From assembly GCA_950295325.1 (NCBI GenBank), contig OX485807.1, positions 35,990,440-36,054,439 on the forward strand: a stretch of DNA of 64,000 nt. The letters run 5' to 3'. Source of the DNA: Polytrichum commune (taxonomy: Eukaryota > Streptophyta > Polytrichopsida > Polytrichales > Polytrichaceae). Within the stretch, counting starts at the first letter, position 1. Every line of letters starts with the position of its first letter. Positions 23,550 through 36,062 of the stretch are shown here, one piece after another. The position numbers and the translations under genes were made by a program. The notes beneath the pieces were generated by a model that was not told the DNA's origin, did not search any database, and was given only the letters and a program-made list of their open reading frames with translations.

Positions 23550-25450
23550 ACTGGAAAACATTGCCTACAACCTGCAACCTTTGGGCAACCCCATAAAAAC
23601 TTTAACGAGCCCAACCAAAAAATGCTACTTGCCCCGCCAAACTTCAAAAGAGAAGAAGTTGTCCTTGCATTCTTGAAGGTTGCCTAATGCACAAAACCCA
23701 TATTGAGTGCACCTCAACTTCAAGACCCAAAATCATATGCTTGTGTGTGTGTGTGTGTTCACTTCCGCTTAATAAATATGCAGTTGATCTGGATTTCATT
23801 CCCAAAGTGAAATTGTCAACAAAATATGTAATTTACTTGGAAGTTAAAGACATGAAAAAATCCTCATTAACATCGAGGTGATTAACATTAAGACTTGCTA
23901 TTTGACAGGGCCTTTGTCATTTGAATACAAGATTTAAGTAATGTGCTAATTAAGCTATTTTTCTTGTAATATTTTACTAATGTCTTCTCCTTTCGCAAGT
24001 AACATTCTACAAGTATTTCATACCTATTCAAGCTAATTAAGCATAATTAGCTGTAATTAATCACTCAAAGATTACAGATACCAAAATAGACACCAAGTTA
24101 GGCTTAGGCCTTGCACTTAATCAAGATTAATTAGGTTTAGTTAGGTTTAATTGCATCTACATTTTCTTCTCCAATGTCACCTCAATGTCACATGCCTAGT
24201 AGTACGTGTCATTTCAATTGTCAACATGTCAATTAATGTGCACAAGTTTTACATGTCAAATGTCAAAAATTTGTTCAAAATACATGTTGTTTGCAACCTC
24301 CACCCAAAATAGTATAAAAGCATGGTTGTAGCTAGGGCCACACTAAAAAGAGGTTGTAGGTCCAAGCACCCACAAGTTTAGGTGCCAGTGTGAATCACAC
24401 ACCAAACATTACATGGTTGAGGTTGTGCAATGTAGAAAACGTGCACTTCACCTTCAATATATATGTAGAAAACGTGCACTTCCGCTTAGAAAGTAAGCAA
24501 TTAACTATGATTTGTTTTCTGAAGTGAAATCGTCAATAATGCATGTAATTAACTTGGAAGTCAAAAACATTACAAAATCTCATTAGCATCGCGGTTATCA
24601 TTTTTGTGACTTACCATTTAAAAGGGTCTTTGTCATTCTAAAATGAAACTTACAGTAGTGTGCTATTGTGTGTGTATATATAGAATGACAACAGTTTAGG
24701 TAATGCCTTCTACTTTCACAAGTATCCATAAGCATTCAAACCAATCAAGCATTCATAGATGGAATTAAGCCTAATTAAGCTTACTTGAATTAATTATGAT
24801 TTAATTCAGATGTGAGGATTGATGTGCTTACTTACACTTGTTTGGGCTTCATTACTCTTAATTAGGTTCAATGCCCTTACTTGCACTTAAGCATGCTTGA
24901 TTAGTTTGAATGTGTATGAATACTTGTAGAAACTTAGGCCTTGTGCTGAATAACGTCCAATTACGGTAATTTACACTTGATTACATTTAATCATGCTTAA
25001 TTGGTTCGAATGTGTACAAATGCTTGTGTAATTAGAAGGCATTACCTAAACTATTATAAAATCAAAATACTAACATATCACAGTACTTTAAGTTTCATTT
25101 TAGAATGACAAAGCCCCTTTCAAATGGTAAGTCACAAAAAATTATAACCTCAATGCTAACAAGGATTTTGTAATGTCCTTGACTTCTAAGTTAATCCCAT
25201 ACTTTATTGACGGTTTCACTTCAAGAATGAAATTTTAGTCAAGCTTACTTACTAAGTGAAAGTGCACAAATACATTGGACTTTGGAGTTTGAAGGTGAAG
25301 TGCACTCAACATGGGTTTTGTGAACAAGCGGCCTCCAAGAACGCAAGGGCATATTATTTTTTGAAGTCGGGTGGAGCATACAACAATTTTTGGTTGCTAT
25401 GAAAAAAATCAATTTTTTTCCGTGGGGTTGACTGCAGTTGCTGGATCGTG
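23550..25450. repeat. Large imperfect inverted repeat, about 1.9 kb
   Basis: The left arm (about 23590-24090) and right arm (about 24960-25440) are inverted. Shared blocks include CAACCAAAAA, GACTTCAAAA, CACAAAACCCATNTTGAGTGCAC, CACTTCCGCTTA, GTGAAATCGTCAA, AACTTGGAAGTCAA and AATGCCTTCT. A second left-type arm (24430-24790) lies between them and pairs with the right arm as AGTTTAGGTAATGCCTTCTA. No open frame. It looks like a foldback or MITE with one arm duplicated. Confidence 0.7.
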
Positions 25451-25645
25451 GGCCCCAACCCCTACTCAAACCCGCCTAAAAGTTTGTAGGGGGAGGTTTA
25501 ATGTCGCCCCCTCTACCTCAAGCCCATCACCCCACATGACCCTAACTTTTGCAATTTCAGCTTAGACACGAAGTTCACTTACTGCCTCTTTACACCGGAG
25601 TTTTTAACGACTGCCAAGCCTAGCTGGCATATTGCGTGGCAGACT

Positions 25646-25715
25646 GGGGCAAACCAACCCGTACATTGATTCCTTGGAGGCAAGGGTTTAGGCATCCAAC
25701 AAGGAACGTTTGCCC
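25646..25715 (-). mobile_element. Small hairpin element, decayed copy
   Basis: GGGGCAAACCAACCCGTACA ... GGCATCCAACAAGGAACGTTTGCCC matches the reverse complement of the 84-bp element at 60171-60254, with about 14 bp of one arm deleted. Confidence 0.6.
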
Positions 25716-26570
25716 AAATCTATCTTGCCTGGCACATGCAAAAAGAAACCAGGTTTTAAACTCCAAGACACAAAGAAAACTTAAAAACCCACCTTTGTCG
25801 CCTAAAACCTCGGGCTGCTAGTAACGCGATGTCCCTGCACTTCCATTGGTCCCTCTCTGTCATTAGCTAACGGTGACTTCCTGCCTACATTGACTTGACA
25901 ACAATGACAGTTGTGAAGTTTTAGCACACAATATCATTCAGATCCATGACAATGTTCCGTGGGATTGATAGTATTCCATATAATATTTGGAGAATATCAT
26001 CATTCCCACAAAACAATGTCATGGCTCCGAATAATGTTATGGCATGCACAAAAACGTTAGGGAGATCGGAAAAGGATGTTTTACAATAAATAAAAAGGTG
26101 ATCTTAAATCCCATTGCTATCAAATAATAACAATAATAATAATAAAATCTTAGGAAAAAGACCTGGAATTGAGCCTTCATCCATGTGAATGGGCCCAGCC
26201 CTAGAAACAAAGGCCGTTTTAGGGTTCACGGCTCGTGCAGGCTAAAGTCGGGTGAGATGCGAGGCCTTTAGCTAGCTTGTTGGATTCCTTAGCAAACGAA
26301 GCATGCGTTCTTTTGTTTTTGTTTTTCTCTTTCCTTTTTCTTTTTGTGTCAGGTGAACATTTCCCCTGACAGATTTGTCACTGAAAAGGCCAATGCCCAG
26401 GGGCCTATTCCTATTCCTATTCCGAATGATGACCAAATGGATGACCTCCGAGAATGGGTCCAAGCGGTGCGTTAAGTTACGTTAAGTTAAGCTATCCGGA
26501 GATGATGATGAGGCGAGTGATGAACACCAAGTATGGCCAACATGACCATGTTGTAGTATGTACGTTCTCA
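25716..26570. other. No recognisable gene
   Basis: Short frames and a small (AAT)n tract near 26125-26145. Nothing else recognised. Confidence 0.45.
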
Positions 26571-26586
26571 CCCCCCCCCCCCCCCC
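26571..26586 (+). repeat. C16 homopolymer
   Basis: Sixteen consecutive C. Confidence 0.9.
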
Positions 26587-28384
26587 TCACACACACATTA
26601 AAAAGTTATGGACGTTCACCTACATATATTCCTTCTTGCCGTGTTACTAACTCCACTCCTAACCTAGGCGCACCTTTATCCAAACATAACTTCCAAAACC
26701 ACCACCCTCGAAATCTTGCATAACAAGTGCATGCTGATTTTGAGAATGTTCATCATGTGAACATAGTTTTCTCTTTGAGGAATTGTGTTCTTTTTTTATT
26801 GTAAGGGGAGAATGTTTTTAAGTCCAGATGGTTGTCACGTATGCTAAGTACCTTATTTGCTCGGTTTAAGGTGCGATTACTTTGCCACTCTGAATGACGC
26901 GATTCGTTGATTGAAAGAAGCGAGTGTGTGGGTGTTACCTGGTTGCTTTTCTTCACCAAACACCTATATTTTAGTGGTGTGTTGTTCGCTGAGAATCAAA
27001 GACCAACACACATGTTGGACGACATGTTTAGAAGAGATTCGACTACATTTTCAAATTTTATTATTACTAACTAAACTGCACTCAGCAGTGAGTACAGTTG
27101 GGATGACCTTGACGTATTCGATTAAGAAATCAACAAACGTACAATTCCGATAACCACAACTACTTTAGAGAGGTATGGGTTTCAATCTAATTTTTTCTAA
27201 ATGATTCGTGTAATACTTGCTAATGCAACACACATTTTGTTGTGTAAATCTAAATGTAGACGTTGGACAACATGAAAGAACAAACTACACAACATCCACA
27301 TACCTTATGCCATCATGTGTCTCCACTATATGTTAAGGTGGATGATGCTAAAACTATCACTTTATGCGAGCATGAGAATATGTACATTTTTTATATTCTA
27401 AATTATATTGAATAAATTATATTAACAGTTAACATGGGATTCCAACGCAGTAGAGTGCATCTTATTGGAATTCCATTTGTGAAAGTTATTAGAGTTCAAA
27501 ATGGGATGTATTATGATATCATGGAAGCATCAACATCAATGGGATGAAGAAGAGGGTGAATATATGGCATGGAGTCAACCATTTTGAATGCCTCCTTCAC
27601 GGACGTGGATTTAATTTTGTTGTAGGTTTTGGGGAGTGTGGTTTTGACCATTTTGCATCAACAACAATTTACTCCTCGTCAACCTTGTCATGTTGTGAAA
27701 AAATTCCACTCATTTTTGGGAAGAGGTGGCAAGGGAAGATGCACTACCATCATCATTCCTTAAGGATTGGATTAGACTACAGTGAAGAAGTGCACTAGTC
27801 AAGAATTTTAGGGGAATGAAGGAACACGATTGGCTACGAAATGGGTTCTCACTGGCCAGGGTTTACACTATGATCAAAGACTTCTTCAGTGGAGAACTTC
27901 AAACATGGATGGAAAAATTGACATGGTTGTCAACATGGCAACATTATTTTGCTAGGGGAGTTTCTCCAGAGGTCAAGCTTCTTGGTCACACCCTCGTACA
28001 AGAAACTTGACCTCCAAAGAACTCCAATTTGAAGCTTAATAATAATAATGATAATAATAATAAAGTCTTTTCTTTCATCTTGTCCGTTGCCTTAAATAAC
28101 CTTATCTTGGGCTGAATTTTTTTACCGACCGGTGCTCTTCTTAACCGTAGTCTTAATCCTAAAACACCCAATGCCTAGTTTCGTGATTGTTTGTGCTATG
28201 CCATCAGGGAATGCCAATATATCTACAAGTTGCAGTCAAGAAAAATACATGAAATCATGTTGTTCAAGTGAATTGAAAAATAGACACGTGAGATATGGCT
28301 ACAAATTGACAATTGAGATGGAGAAGTTGTGCATATGGTCACATTGGTTGAGCATGCATGCATGCATGCATAAATGAATGACCA
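26587..28384. other. No recognisable gene
   Basis: Two frames (27544-27798, 27816-28010, plus) look weakly coding-like but end in stops and match no family I know. An (AAT)n-like tract lies at 28038-28063 and an imperfect ATGC repeat near 28352-28370. Confidence 0.4.
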
Positions 28385-28640
28385 ACGTCAGGCAATCCAA
28401 CGTGAATTTGAGCCCGTTGGTCCTACCATGTTCAAGAATCCTTGGGGTGCAGGGTGGGGTTTATTGCCTACCTTGCGGTGGGTGGGCTCTTGGCTTCCTA
28501 CCTACCTAGCTTGTTTTTTTCCGTCAAGTAGAGAGAAGGTTTCACAATAGAAATCGAATTGCCAACCACTTCATTCAGAAATGGGTACCTCTCCACCATC
28601 ACCTGGTAATTTAGGGTAATCTCGGACCTTGGGTTGAGCA
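28385..28640 (-). mobile_element. tRNA-derived SINE, copy S1
   Basis: On the minus strand the head carries a full RNA polymerase III A box, TGGTGGAGAGG (28598-28588). The B box is decayed (AATTCGATTTC). The body contains CTCTCTACTTGACGG and the block around AGCCCACCCACCGCAAGG shared with copy S4. The tail block (GGGCTCAAATTCACGTTGG in minus sense) recurs near 40460. Confidence 0.65.
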
Positions 28641-30361
28641 AATAAGGGTGCATAGTTATCGAAGAAGAGAGTATGAAGGACTTACTTGTGAGTATACAAC
28701 ATTCATAGACCATACAAACAAACAAGAGATGGGATTTTTTAGTTATTTAGGGGGGGGGGGAGGAAGACATGATGTACCTAGAAGGTGGAATCAACAACAT
28801 AACGACACACAAAAAGTGAGTGTGTGCAAAGGGAGAGGAGTTGAGAGTATTGAGAGCAAGAGTATGACATGAAGTTGTGCCAATGAGCATCCATGTTACC
28901 ATGGTGTAGTGGATGGTTGAAAAAATAACAAATCACAAGCAAGACAATAACATGAAATCCACAAATATTAAGTGATTTAGTTGACTTGGCATTGTAGTGT
29001 GTAACGGAAGGAATCCCCTTGTCCAGTGGGCATCGGGTCATTGGCATTACGAACGGACACTTTATTCACGCCGGCCCCTTGCTTGAAAGGGGTTGGAGTT
29101 TCTATCTATTTATCTGTAACGGAAGGTGAACTGGAATATAACAATGTTACAAAGTGAATGAACGAGGTGTGCAAGGTGAAACAGTGATGGACATGTAGAT
29201 GAAAGCAATTTGATCTTGATATCTTTTTGTTTGTTAGCACTACGGTTTAGGATATTTGGGTTGAGGATTGAAGTGTTGGAAAGGTGATGCTCTGTAACGT
29301 TGAGGTGACCTACTAGAAAACCACATCCAAACTACATATGAGGACAAAATCATAACACCTACAAAATAAGGGAAAGGTACTAGGTACACATTATATCCTC
29401 GACAGAGGAATACTTACAAACCTTGTTGGTATAAATCAAGTAATCAAAATCCTCAAGTTGTTGAACTCCCTCCCTGTTTCCTAGTAGTGTCCCCTAGTGT
29501 TCACTGCAAGCTCCTCTGTTGTCACTGCGGATTAGAAATTAAAAGTTAATGCTCATGCGATGACGAGGATGCTCTAAGAGCAAGGTCACCCTATGGGACA
29601 AGTGTGAGAAATGGATAGAAAATGAATGACAATATGCTTTCAAGGGCCAAAACAAGGCTAACCCCATCGGGGTAGGACGATTCCTCCCACCACTCTAGCT
29701 TTCAAACCATGAAATAAGAGCCATAGTTTGGGCATATCTCCATGATGCGGATCTCGACTTTCAAACTCATAAATAGCCTTTCACACCTCCACATGGAAAG
29801 GGGGTTGCACACTTCACCCTTTGTCCCTTCATTCTCTTGAGATAAATTGTATTACCACGTTGCAAAGAAGTTCTTAGGAATGACTTGTGTTTCACTCTTT
29901 TCATTTCATTGCTTGCATCTCCCATGTCCAGCTTCAATCTTCCATAACACAAATCCCCCCACCATTTTCCATTCATGTAAGATTTTTGGGAAACAAATCT
30001 TAATTACAAGCAATAACATTTTGACAGCATTAGCATCAAACTTGAAACTGCAATGGTCGGGAAAAACCGAAGCTAGCTGCAACTTGCACCGCTTTGCTAA
30101 AACGACTCCTAGAGTTATGCCATGATTTTGTGCATCGGGACTTGTTATAAACTGGAATCCAAACTTCACATTCTCTCAAGCTAGGAAGCAGGACAAAATC
30201 CTCCCGAAATCATGTTACCGAGCTCATAAGTTTCTTAATAACCCACTAGAACATCCATTTTACTTTCACTGGGTGGTCGGTGTTCCAGCTTTCACAGTTG
30301 GTTAAATATACTGGGGATTATATAAGATAGCGCAAACATTTTCTCAAGGTCATCTCGTAAG
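28641..30361. other. No recognisable gene
   Basis: A G11 run at 28750-28760. Remaining frames are short and unsupported. Confidence 0.45.
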
Positions 30362-30364
30362 TTA

Positions 30365-30621
30365 GGGCTTGCTTCACACTATGGCCGTCCAAGTTTGGCC
30401 ATTCAAATCTCGGTTGTGGGATTGAATGGCCAAACTTTGTTGAGAGTCCAAAGAAATGGGCTGAAAATAACCAATAAAATATAGGATTTGGAGCCTTCGG
30501 CCAGGCATAGTATGAAGCCTCCAAAGGTCAGGTCCAAAGTCCAAACCTTTGGTCATGAACTCCCATAGCCTCTCGACTTGGACGGCCATAGTGTGAAGCT
30601 TCCAAAGGCCAAGTCCAAAGT

Positions 30622-30685
<64 letters not shown>

Positions 30686-31593
30686 AGACTTTTCAAAACT
30701 TTTACAAAGTTTGAACTTCCTCTTTTCAGAGGCCAAATCCTTCAACTTCTTCTTCATTGCAATACAAGGATGGGTGGGTGGGAATTTCCACAACACACTT
30801 TCTATCTCTTTTGCATCTTCCTATTTGGTAACACAATAAAATTTTGCATAATAGAGTTGTTTGCAATCATGCCTAGTTGTGTGTTGTACAACATGGACAT
30901 TTTGTGTTATAGCCTCCTTTGCTTTGCAAGCATATGTACCTTACTTAGGGTTTATGCTATCAAATGGTATCCAACAACAAATGTTTGATTTTGACTGCCC
31001 CATACCTTGGAAGTTTAATCACCTATCTTCTTGCTTCACCTCAAAGCACATATAGCTAATCCACCACATGTATGGAGTACTTACAATGAAAATGTTCCTA
31101 GTAACTTCAACCAATAGATATGCATAAAATGTCATAATCACAATACATCATTATATTGAAAGTGTGAAGGGCATGCCTCACTTGAGCCCATGCAACCAAC
31201 CAACAAACATTTGAGGATTAGTTACGTACACAGGGTAAATAACAGCGGGACCTAGTTGTCATCCATGTCGCACACATTTAGTCCATTTCAAATGCATCAT
31301 AATATTTCAAATCACAACACTCATTGTAGAACTACATATGGGTGTTCAAACATGTTCCTTGGCCATGATTGGGTCACTCCAAATAGAATACTCCCCTTGG
31401 TGATGAGTCCTCGTTTCTCTTACTTTTAGCATGTATCTACTACCCAGTGAGTATACACAAGGTTCACTACACCTCTCACTTGCGTGAATGGTAAAAGAAG
31501 CTCTTTTTAGGGTTATGAGTTTATAAAATCCTTAAAATATGATTGGTAGAAATCGATGGCCTCTTGACCTTCAGCCATAGTGTGAAGCGGCCC
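30365..31593 (-). mobile_element. PIF/Harbinger-type MITE, family H2, copy 4, enlarged to 1,229 bp
   Basis: The left end is GGGCTTGCTTCACACTATGGCC after TTA (30362-30364). The right end is GCCATAGTGTGAAGCGGCCC before TTA (31594-31596). Family H2 sequence fills 30365-30620 and about 31541-31593. The intervening 0.9 kb, starting with a TG/AG microsatellite, has no counterpart in the other copies. The matched TTA supports one element that gained an internal insert. Confidence 0.78.
30621..30684 (+). repeat. Compound (TG)n(AG)n microsatellite
   Basis: About 13 TG units run into about 19 AG units, exactly at the point where H2 similarity stops. Confidence 0.95.
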
Positions 31594-31645
31594 TTAAGCA
31601 CTTTGTAGGAGCCACCAGAAGACCCCAATGTGAGATCAATAACTA

Positions 31646-32025
31646 CACTAAAAAATATTTCTATTAAGTGTCACCAATCCTATTTGTGTTGCTCAATACT
31701 AATCATAGACCGCCCGTGTTAGTGTCACCAACACTAAATGTAAATCTAACATCCTTTTTCATTGTAAAAAAGTTTGGCCATTATAGATTCACAAGTGTTG
31801 CAATCGTCATCATTTACTAATCAATTCTTCATCCATGACAACGTTCCCATACATAAATGTTAAGATGCATAATACACCAAACTTTGGTTTCAATAATCGA
31901 CATTTGGATGAACTAAAAACAAGTTGGAATGACAATATGTGCAAACGTATTCATAGGAAGTGTCATTAGGAAAGTTACCACAAATGACATAAAACACCAT
32001 ACGACACTAAACGCAAAGATTAGTG
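31646..32025 (+). mobile_element. Dispersed repeat C, copy 2 (CACTA-like non-autonomous element)
   Basis: Starts CACTAAAAAATATTTC and ends GCAAAGATTAGTG, so the termini are CACTA and TAGTG. It carries AGTGTCACCAACACTAAATG and CATACGACACTAAA in the same order as 157-530. No convincing target duplication. Confidence 0.5.
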
Positions 32026-32480
32026 GAGTGTGTGGAGCCGCCAATTAGCCATGGAATTCAATAAAAGAGAACTTTGATGGTTTCTTCTAATTGTGAACCT
32101 TGCTTGCACGCTTTGTGGTTTGCGAAGGCCGAGCCATGGAACACCATGGGCGGGAGGGAGGAGGAGAGTGGAGATGGTGGCTGCATGAGTTTAGGGTTTA
32201 GGGTTTCGGCTGAAGAAAAAGTCTCACAAAGCTCCAAGAAATTGTGCCGCCCATCATGGGAAAGGGGGACAAGAATTGGACAAGAAAGAAGGTTGGGGAA
32301 GGTTTGGAGACCCGGTGGATGGCTTTATGGCAAGCTCGATAAGGTCAAATGGGAGAACCTTCCAACTTACGATTCGAGTATGAGGAAATGAAAAGGAAAA
32401 AGGAGGAGGAAGAATAAACAACATCATCGGTGTTCTCACCGACATGAACTTTGAGCCCATGAACCCTATATCGGTCAAGG
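32026..32480. other. No recognisable gene
   Basis: A 105-codon plus-strand frame at 32074-32391 is Gly/Arg/Lys-rich but shows no domain. A short TTTAGGGTTTAGGG tract lies near 32191. Confidence 0.4.
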
Positions 32481-33430
32481 TGTGCCCCATGTCCGGGGAG
32501 ACTTTTGGACACGATCAGTCGAGATCCTAGTGTTTCCAAGTCGAACCGGTTATATGTTGACATCTTTCGGGTTTTTCTTCATTGATTTTTGAGGTATATT
32601 CTCTAAATTCCTCGTAACTTTCCTAAAGTCTTGAACTTCGACCGGTTATTTCTCAAACTCGATTGGTTCATGTGTACCTAGCGGTCAGTTCTCCCCGTTC
32701 ATTGGGTGTGTCCTTCGATTAAGGTGAGGTAGAACGTGCCTAGTTTGGTTACTTATCCTAATTGGACATCTATATTTTTATTGATATGTGGTTGGGTGTG
32801 GTCCCAAGAATGGATGCCGAAAAGACACGTGTTTAAAAGAGATTGGACTAAATGTTTAAAATATGATCAACTATTCTAGGCTCAATAGTCAACATGGTTA
32901 GAGGGACCTTTATGATCACGTAGGGTGACTTTCTATGTAGGTTGCTCGCCCACCAAATTCTAGTGGGAATAAGAACAAAGCCATCCAAATGTAGATGGAA
33001 GTTGGGTGCAGTAGGGTTCGTATGTGCCAACTAGCTACTTTCATCTTCTCAAATCTGGCCCCCTACTAACTTCCTCCTCCTCCTAAAATTGGTCTTCAAT
33101 CCTTTGGTGACCGGCACTTGTAGGTTAAAAGTTGCTTTAGTGGGTGCACATAAATCTAGCAACCCATGTCCATGGCCTCCATATGCTCGTAGGGCACCGG
33201 AATGTGGTTGGTTGACGGCTTGTGCTCATCTACATGCGAACACCTACAACCCACCATTATCTAGAATCTAGTGGGCGAGCGGCCTACATAGAAACTCACC
33301 CTTAATGAGCACAAAAATCTTCACTCTGATAATGAATAAAATATTCAAATGAACTCTGAATATCATGAGGAAAGTAAGTGTGACCTAGATTTGGATTTGT
33401 TAACCACCCTATACTAATCAAGTGTTTCAT
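32481..33430 (-). repeat. Dispersed repeat A, copy 2 (inverted)
   Basis: In reverse complement, 32490-32710 follows 41133-41340 motif by motif (GGGAGAACTGACCGC, TTTGAGAAATAACCGGTCGAA, GAATATACCTC). The part from 32800 (CACGTGTTTAAAAGAGATTGG) matches 41490-41560. The block near 33295-33400 repeats the section corresponding to 41370-41460. Confidence 0.6.
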
Positions 33431-33529
33431 ATCCAAGAAAAAGCAGGCTACTAGTATTATTTTTTATTTTTTTAAAAGTAAAAATTTAAGATGTAGATGT
33501 GCCTAACGTGAACACAACAATAATCTAGA

Positions 33530-33800
33530 AATTTATATTGAGTGGTATGTGGATCTAAGAACTAACACAAAAAATATATATGTTTAATAGAGATTGGAAA
33601 ATATGCTCAAACTATGCTAGCCATTTTAGGCTCAATAGTCAACATGATTAGGGGCACCTATATGACTGCTTAATGAGCACGAGAAACTTCACTTTGATAA
33701 TGAGTAAACCATTCATATGATCTCCAAAAATGATGAGGCAAATGGCCATGGGCACAATTTGAGTTTGCTATCATCTTACACTAATTGTGTATTTCATAGC
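33530..33800 (-). repeat. Dispersed repeat A, partial copy 3 (inverted)
   Basis: GGCTCAATAGTCAACATGATTA, TTAATGAGCACGAGAAACTTC and TGAGGCAAATGGCCATGGGC match copy 2 directly and 41370-41560 in reverse. Confidence 0.55.
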
Positions 33801-34485
33801 CTACGAGAAGTGGGTGCAAAGAGAAATGTATCCATCTAAGACATGTCTACCATAGTGACTTCCTTTCAAAATGTGTGTTTCAATTGCGCACATGCATTGC
33901 TTATTATTGCTTCATTGAAGCATGATGAATGATGGCAAGTAGGCATGCCCAAAAAATACCCTATGTACCACTGTCATACATTGGCAATCTCCCAATGCAT
34001 GACTGTAACCTCCATAATGTCACCCTTTGTAATGTCACTCCCTCTTTTATATCTGAAAACTCTAGGGAATGAATGTGTTCAATTTAAATCTCCCTCCTTT
34101 TTGTCTTATTTTACCTCTCATATATCATGGGTTTTGACATTGAAATAATCCACCAAAGAATTCAAACCACATGTTGACACACATCACATTGTCATCATTT
34201 TCATTATTATTGTTATTGCAATGTTGACTTTGTGTTGTTCCACAACACACATGCTACACCAAATCTCTACTATCACACATCCATATTAACATTGCATACC
34301 TCCTTAATATCACATGCACTTTGGTTGCCACATGCATGATATTAGGGAGGTTAGAGTGATCTTCACAAACTTGGTGCCAATTCTTCTTTCCTTTTCCAAC
34401 TATTGAATTAAAAGCACAACTTGAAAAGTCTTCCATGTGAAACAAAATAATAACAATGGAGAGAGAAGGTGTACACCTTTCACAC
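33801..34485. other. No recognisable gene
   Basis: AT-rich sequence with no supported frame. Confidence 0.45.
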
Positions 34486-34488
34486 TTA

Positions 34489-34884
34489 GGGTTGGTTCAG
34501 ATGTGGTCCCAAGTCCTAAGTTCCAAGTCACTTGAGGTCAAATTGTGCAATCTCAACCATTGAGAGCGTGGAAGTTGGGACTTACCACTTCACATGGGGT
34601 CCCAAGTTCTGAATCCTAAGTATGACACAGATGCCCACACGGCAAAACTTTTTGAAGGTGAGGCTTGGGACTTGTTTTGAGAGCGGAGTCGAGCAAAAAG
34701 CTAGACCCAACTCTTAACACAAGCCCCATAATTTTTTTGCATAAATTAATCAAGATTCGACTTTAATGAATTTAAATCTTATTTTCATGGTTTCTCGAGG
34801 CTCACAAGTTGGGGCTTTGCCTCCATGATGGGACTTGCAAACATGAGTGGGACTTGGGACTTGAGACGCCATGTGAATTGGCCC
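34489..34884 (+). mobile_element. PIF/Harbinger-type MITE, family H3, copy 2 (396 bp)
   Basis: TTA target duplications lie at 34486-34488 and 34885-34887. The right end is intact (TGTGAATTGGCCC); the left has drifted (GGGTTGGTTCAGATGTGG). The interior shares GGTCCCAAGT, CAACCATTGAGAGCGTGGAAG and AAAAAGCTAGACCCAACTCT with copy 1 in the opposite sense. Confidence 0.85.
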
Positions 34885-34887
34885 TTA

Positions 34888-35576
34888 TTCATGTGATATA
34901 CCAATTGGAGTTACATGTTGCTATAACTTTGTATCAATATTATTAGTTTAAACTTAAATAACTTACATGTTTAGTGCATGTGCACATTAAGAAACATAAT
35001 ATAACTTATTTGACTAGAGATGCCTGAAGAAATAATTATCCTGTAAAAAGTGATAGTATCACGTAACTCCAAATGGTAAACCACAATAGTAGGTGTGAAA
35101 GGTGTAGTTGATATCTCAAGCCATTGAGTTGACCTAACTTTTGTCTTGGTAGGTCAATCTTGAATCTTGGGGTTGGTCCAATTACAAATTTCAAGCCACA
35201 ACACTTCTTGGGGTGAGCTCCCAAGTTTGTTGCTATTTCATTTCAATTGGGTCTCACTAAACTAAACCCCAAACTAGAGATCTATTGTGTTAAGAACCTA
35301 AGCAAATGAATGTGTACGATGTCTCTCTTTGTTTTCACCTTCCCTTCCAGTTAGTGTCACAAAAAATAAACTTATGTAACACCTTGTCAATATAGCCACT
35401 TGGTGGGTGAAGAGGCTCTTCATTCATGCTTGCTCCATTTGGAGCCAGTGTTAATATCTATCTAGCCACTTTGCTAGCCAAAGTCAATTTCATTTCATGT
35501 CACATCAATTTTGCCTCAATTGTTTCACATTCTCCAACCAACCAGTGTGCAACATATGGCACCTTCCACTAGTAGA
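34888..35576. other. No recognisable gene
   Basis: No supported frame, RNA gene or repeat structure. Confidence 0.45.
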
Positions 35577-35698
35577 AATATGATAGTTTCATGACACAAC
35601 AATCTAGCACGAAGTGACCATAATGACATGGTTTGGTGCCATTTTGATCACTTTGTGTTAGATTGTCGTGTCATGAAACTACCACATTTCTACTAGCG
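35577..35698. mobile_element. CACTA-like hairpin MITE (122 bp)
   Basis: Starts CACTAGTAGAAAT and ends ATTTCTACTAGCG (one change from TAGTG). The two roughly 60-nt halves are inverted copies with about ten mismatches, sharing TAGTTTCATGACAC and GACAATCTA. It would fold into one long hairpin as RNA or single-stranded DNA. No clean target duplication is left. Confidence 0.75.
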
Positions 35699-35914
35699 CT
35701 TAGGTAAGAGAATAATTATATGTGCCATAATTGATATGTCTATTATGATAGGAGTGAAGTTTACTACCTCAATCTCTCAAACCCTAACCCTAGAGTCAAA
35801 TTCCTATGAAAAGCAACTGCAAGTGTGGCAAATACTATTAACTTACATAGTCATTCGCTCTAAATATCGACATCAAATTTCAAGTGTTTCTCTCTATTTT
35901 CTTTTTGGATATAG

Positions 35915-36062
35915 TAGGCGCTTGACCACCTGGCTAATTTTCCATCAAGTGAGATTTCACAGATAGGATTTGAACCGCCGACCACTCCATTTGGTTTGGG
36001 TACCTTTCCTCTATCATATAGTAGTTTAGGGTCATCTTGGACCAATTTTAAGTGCATTTTGA
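35915..36062 (-). mobile_element. tRNA-derived SINE, copy S2
   Basis: The minus strand holds a B box GGTTCAAATCC (35977-35967) and the shared head and body blocks CTACTATATGATAGAGG and CTCACTTGATGGAAAATTAGC. Confidence 0.65.

Noticed and set aside
32187-32206. Telomere-like TTTAGGG repeats (also near 38420-38435)
   Set aside because: Only two or three units in each place, not an array.
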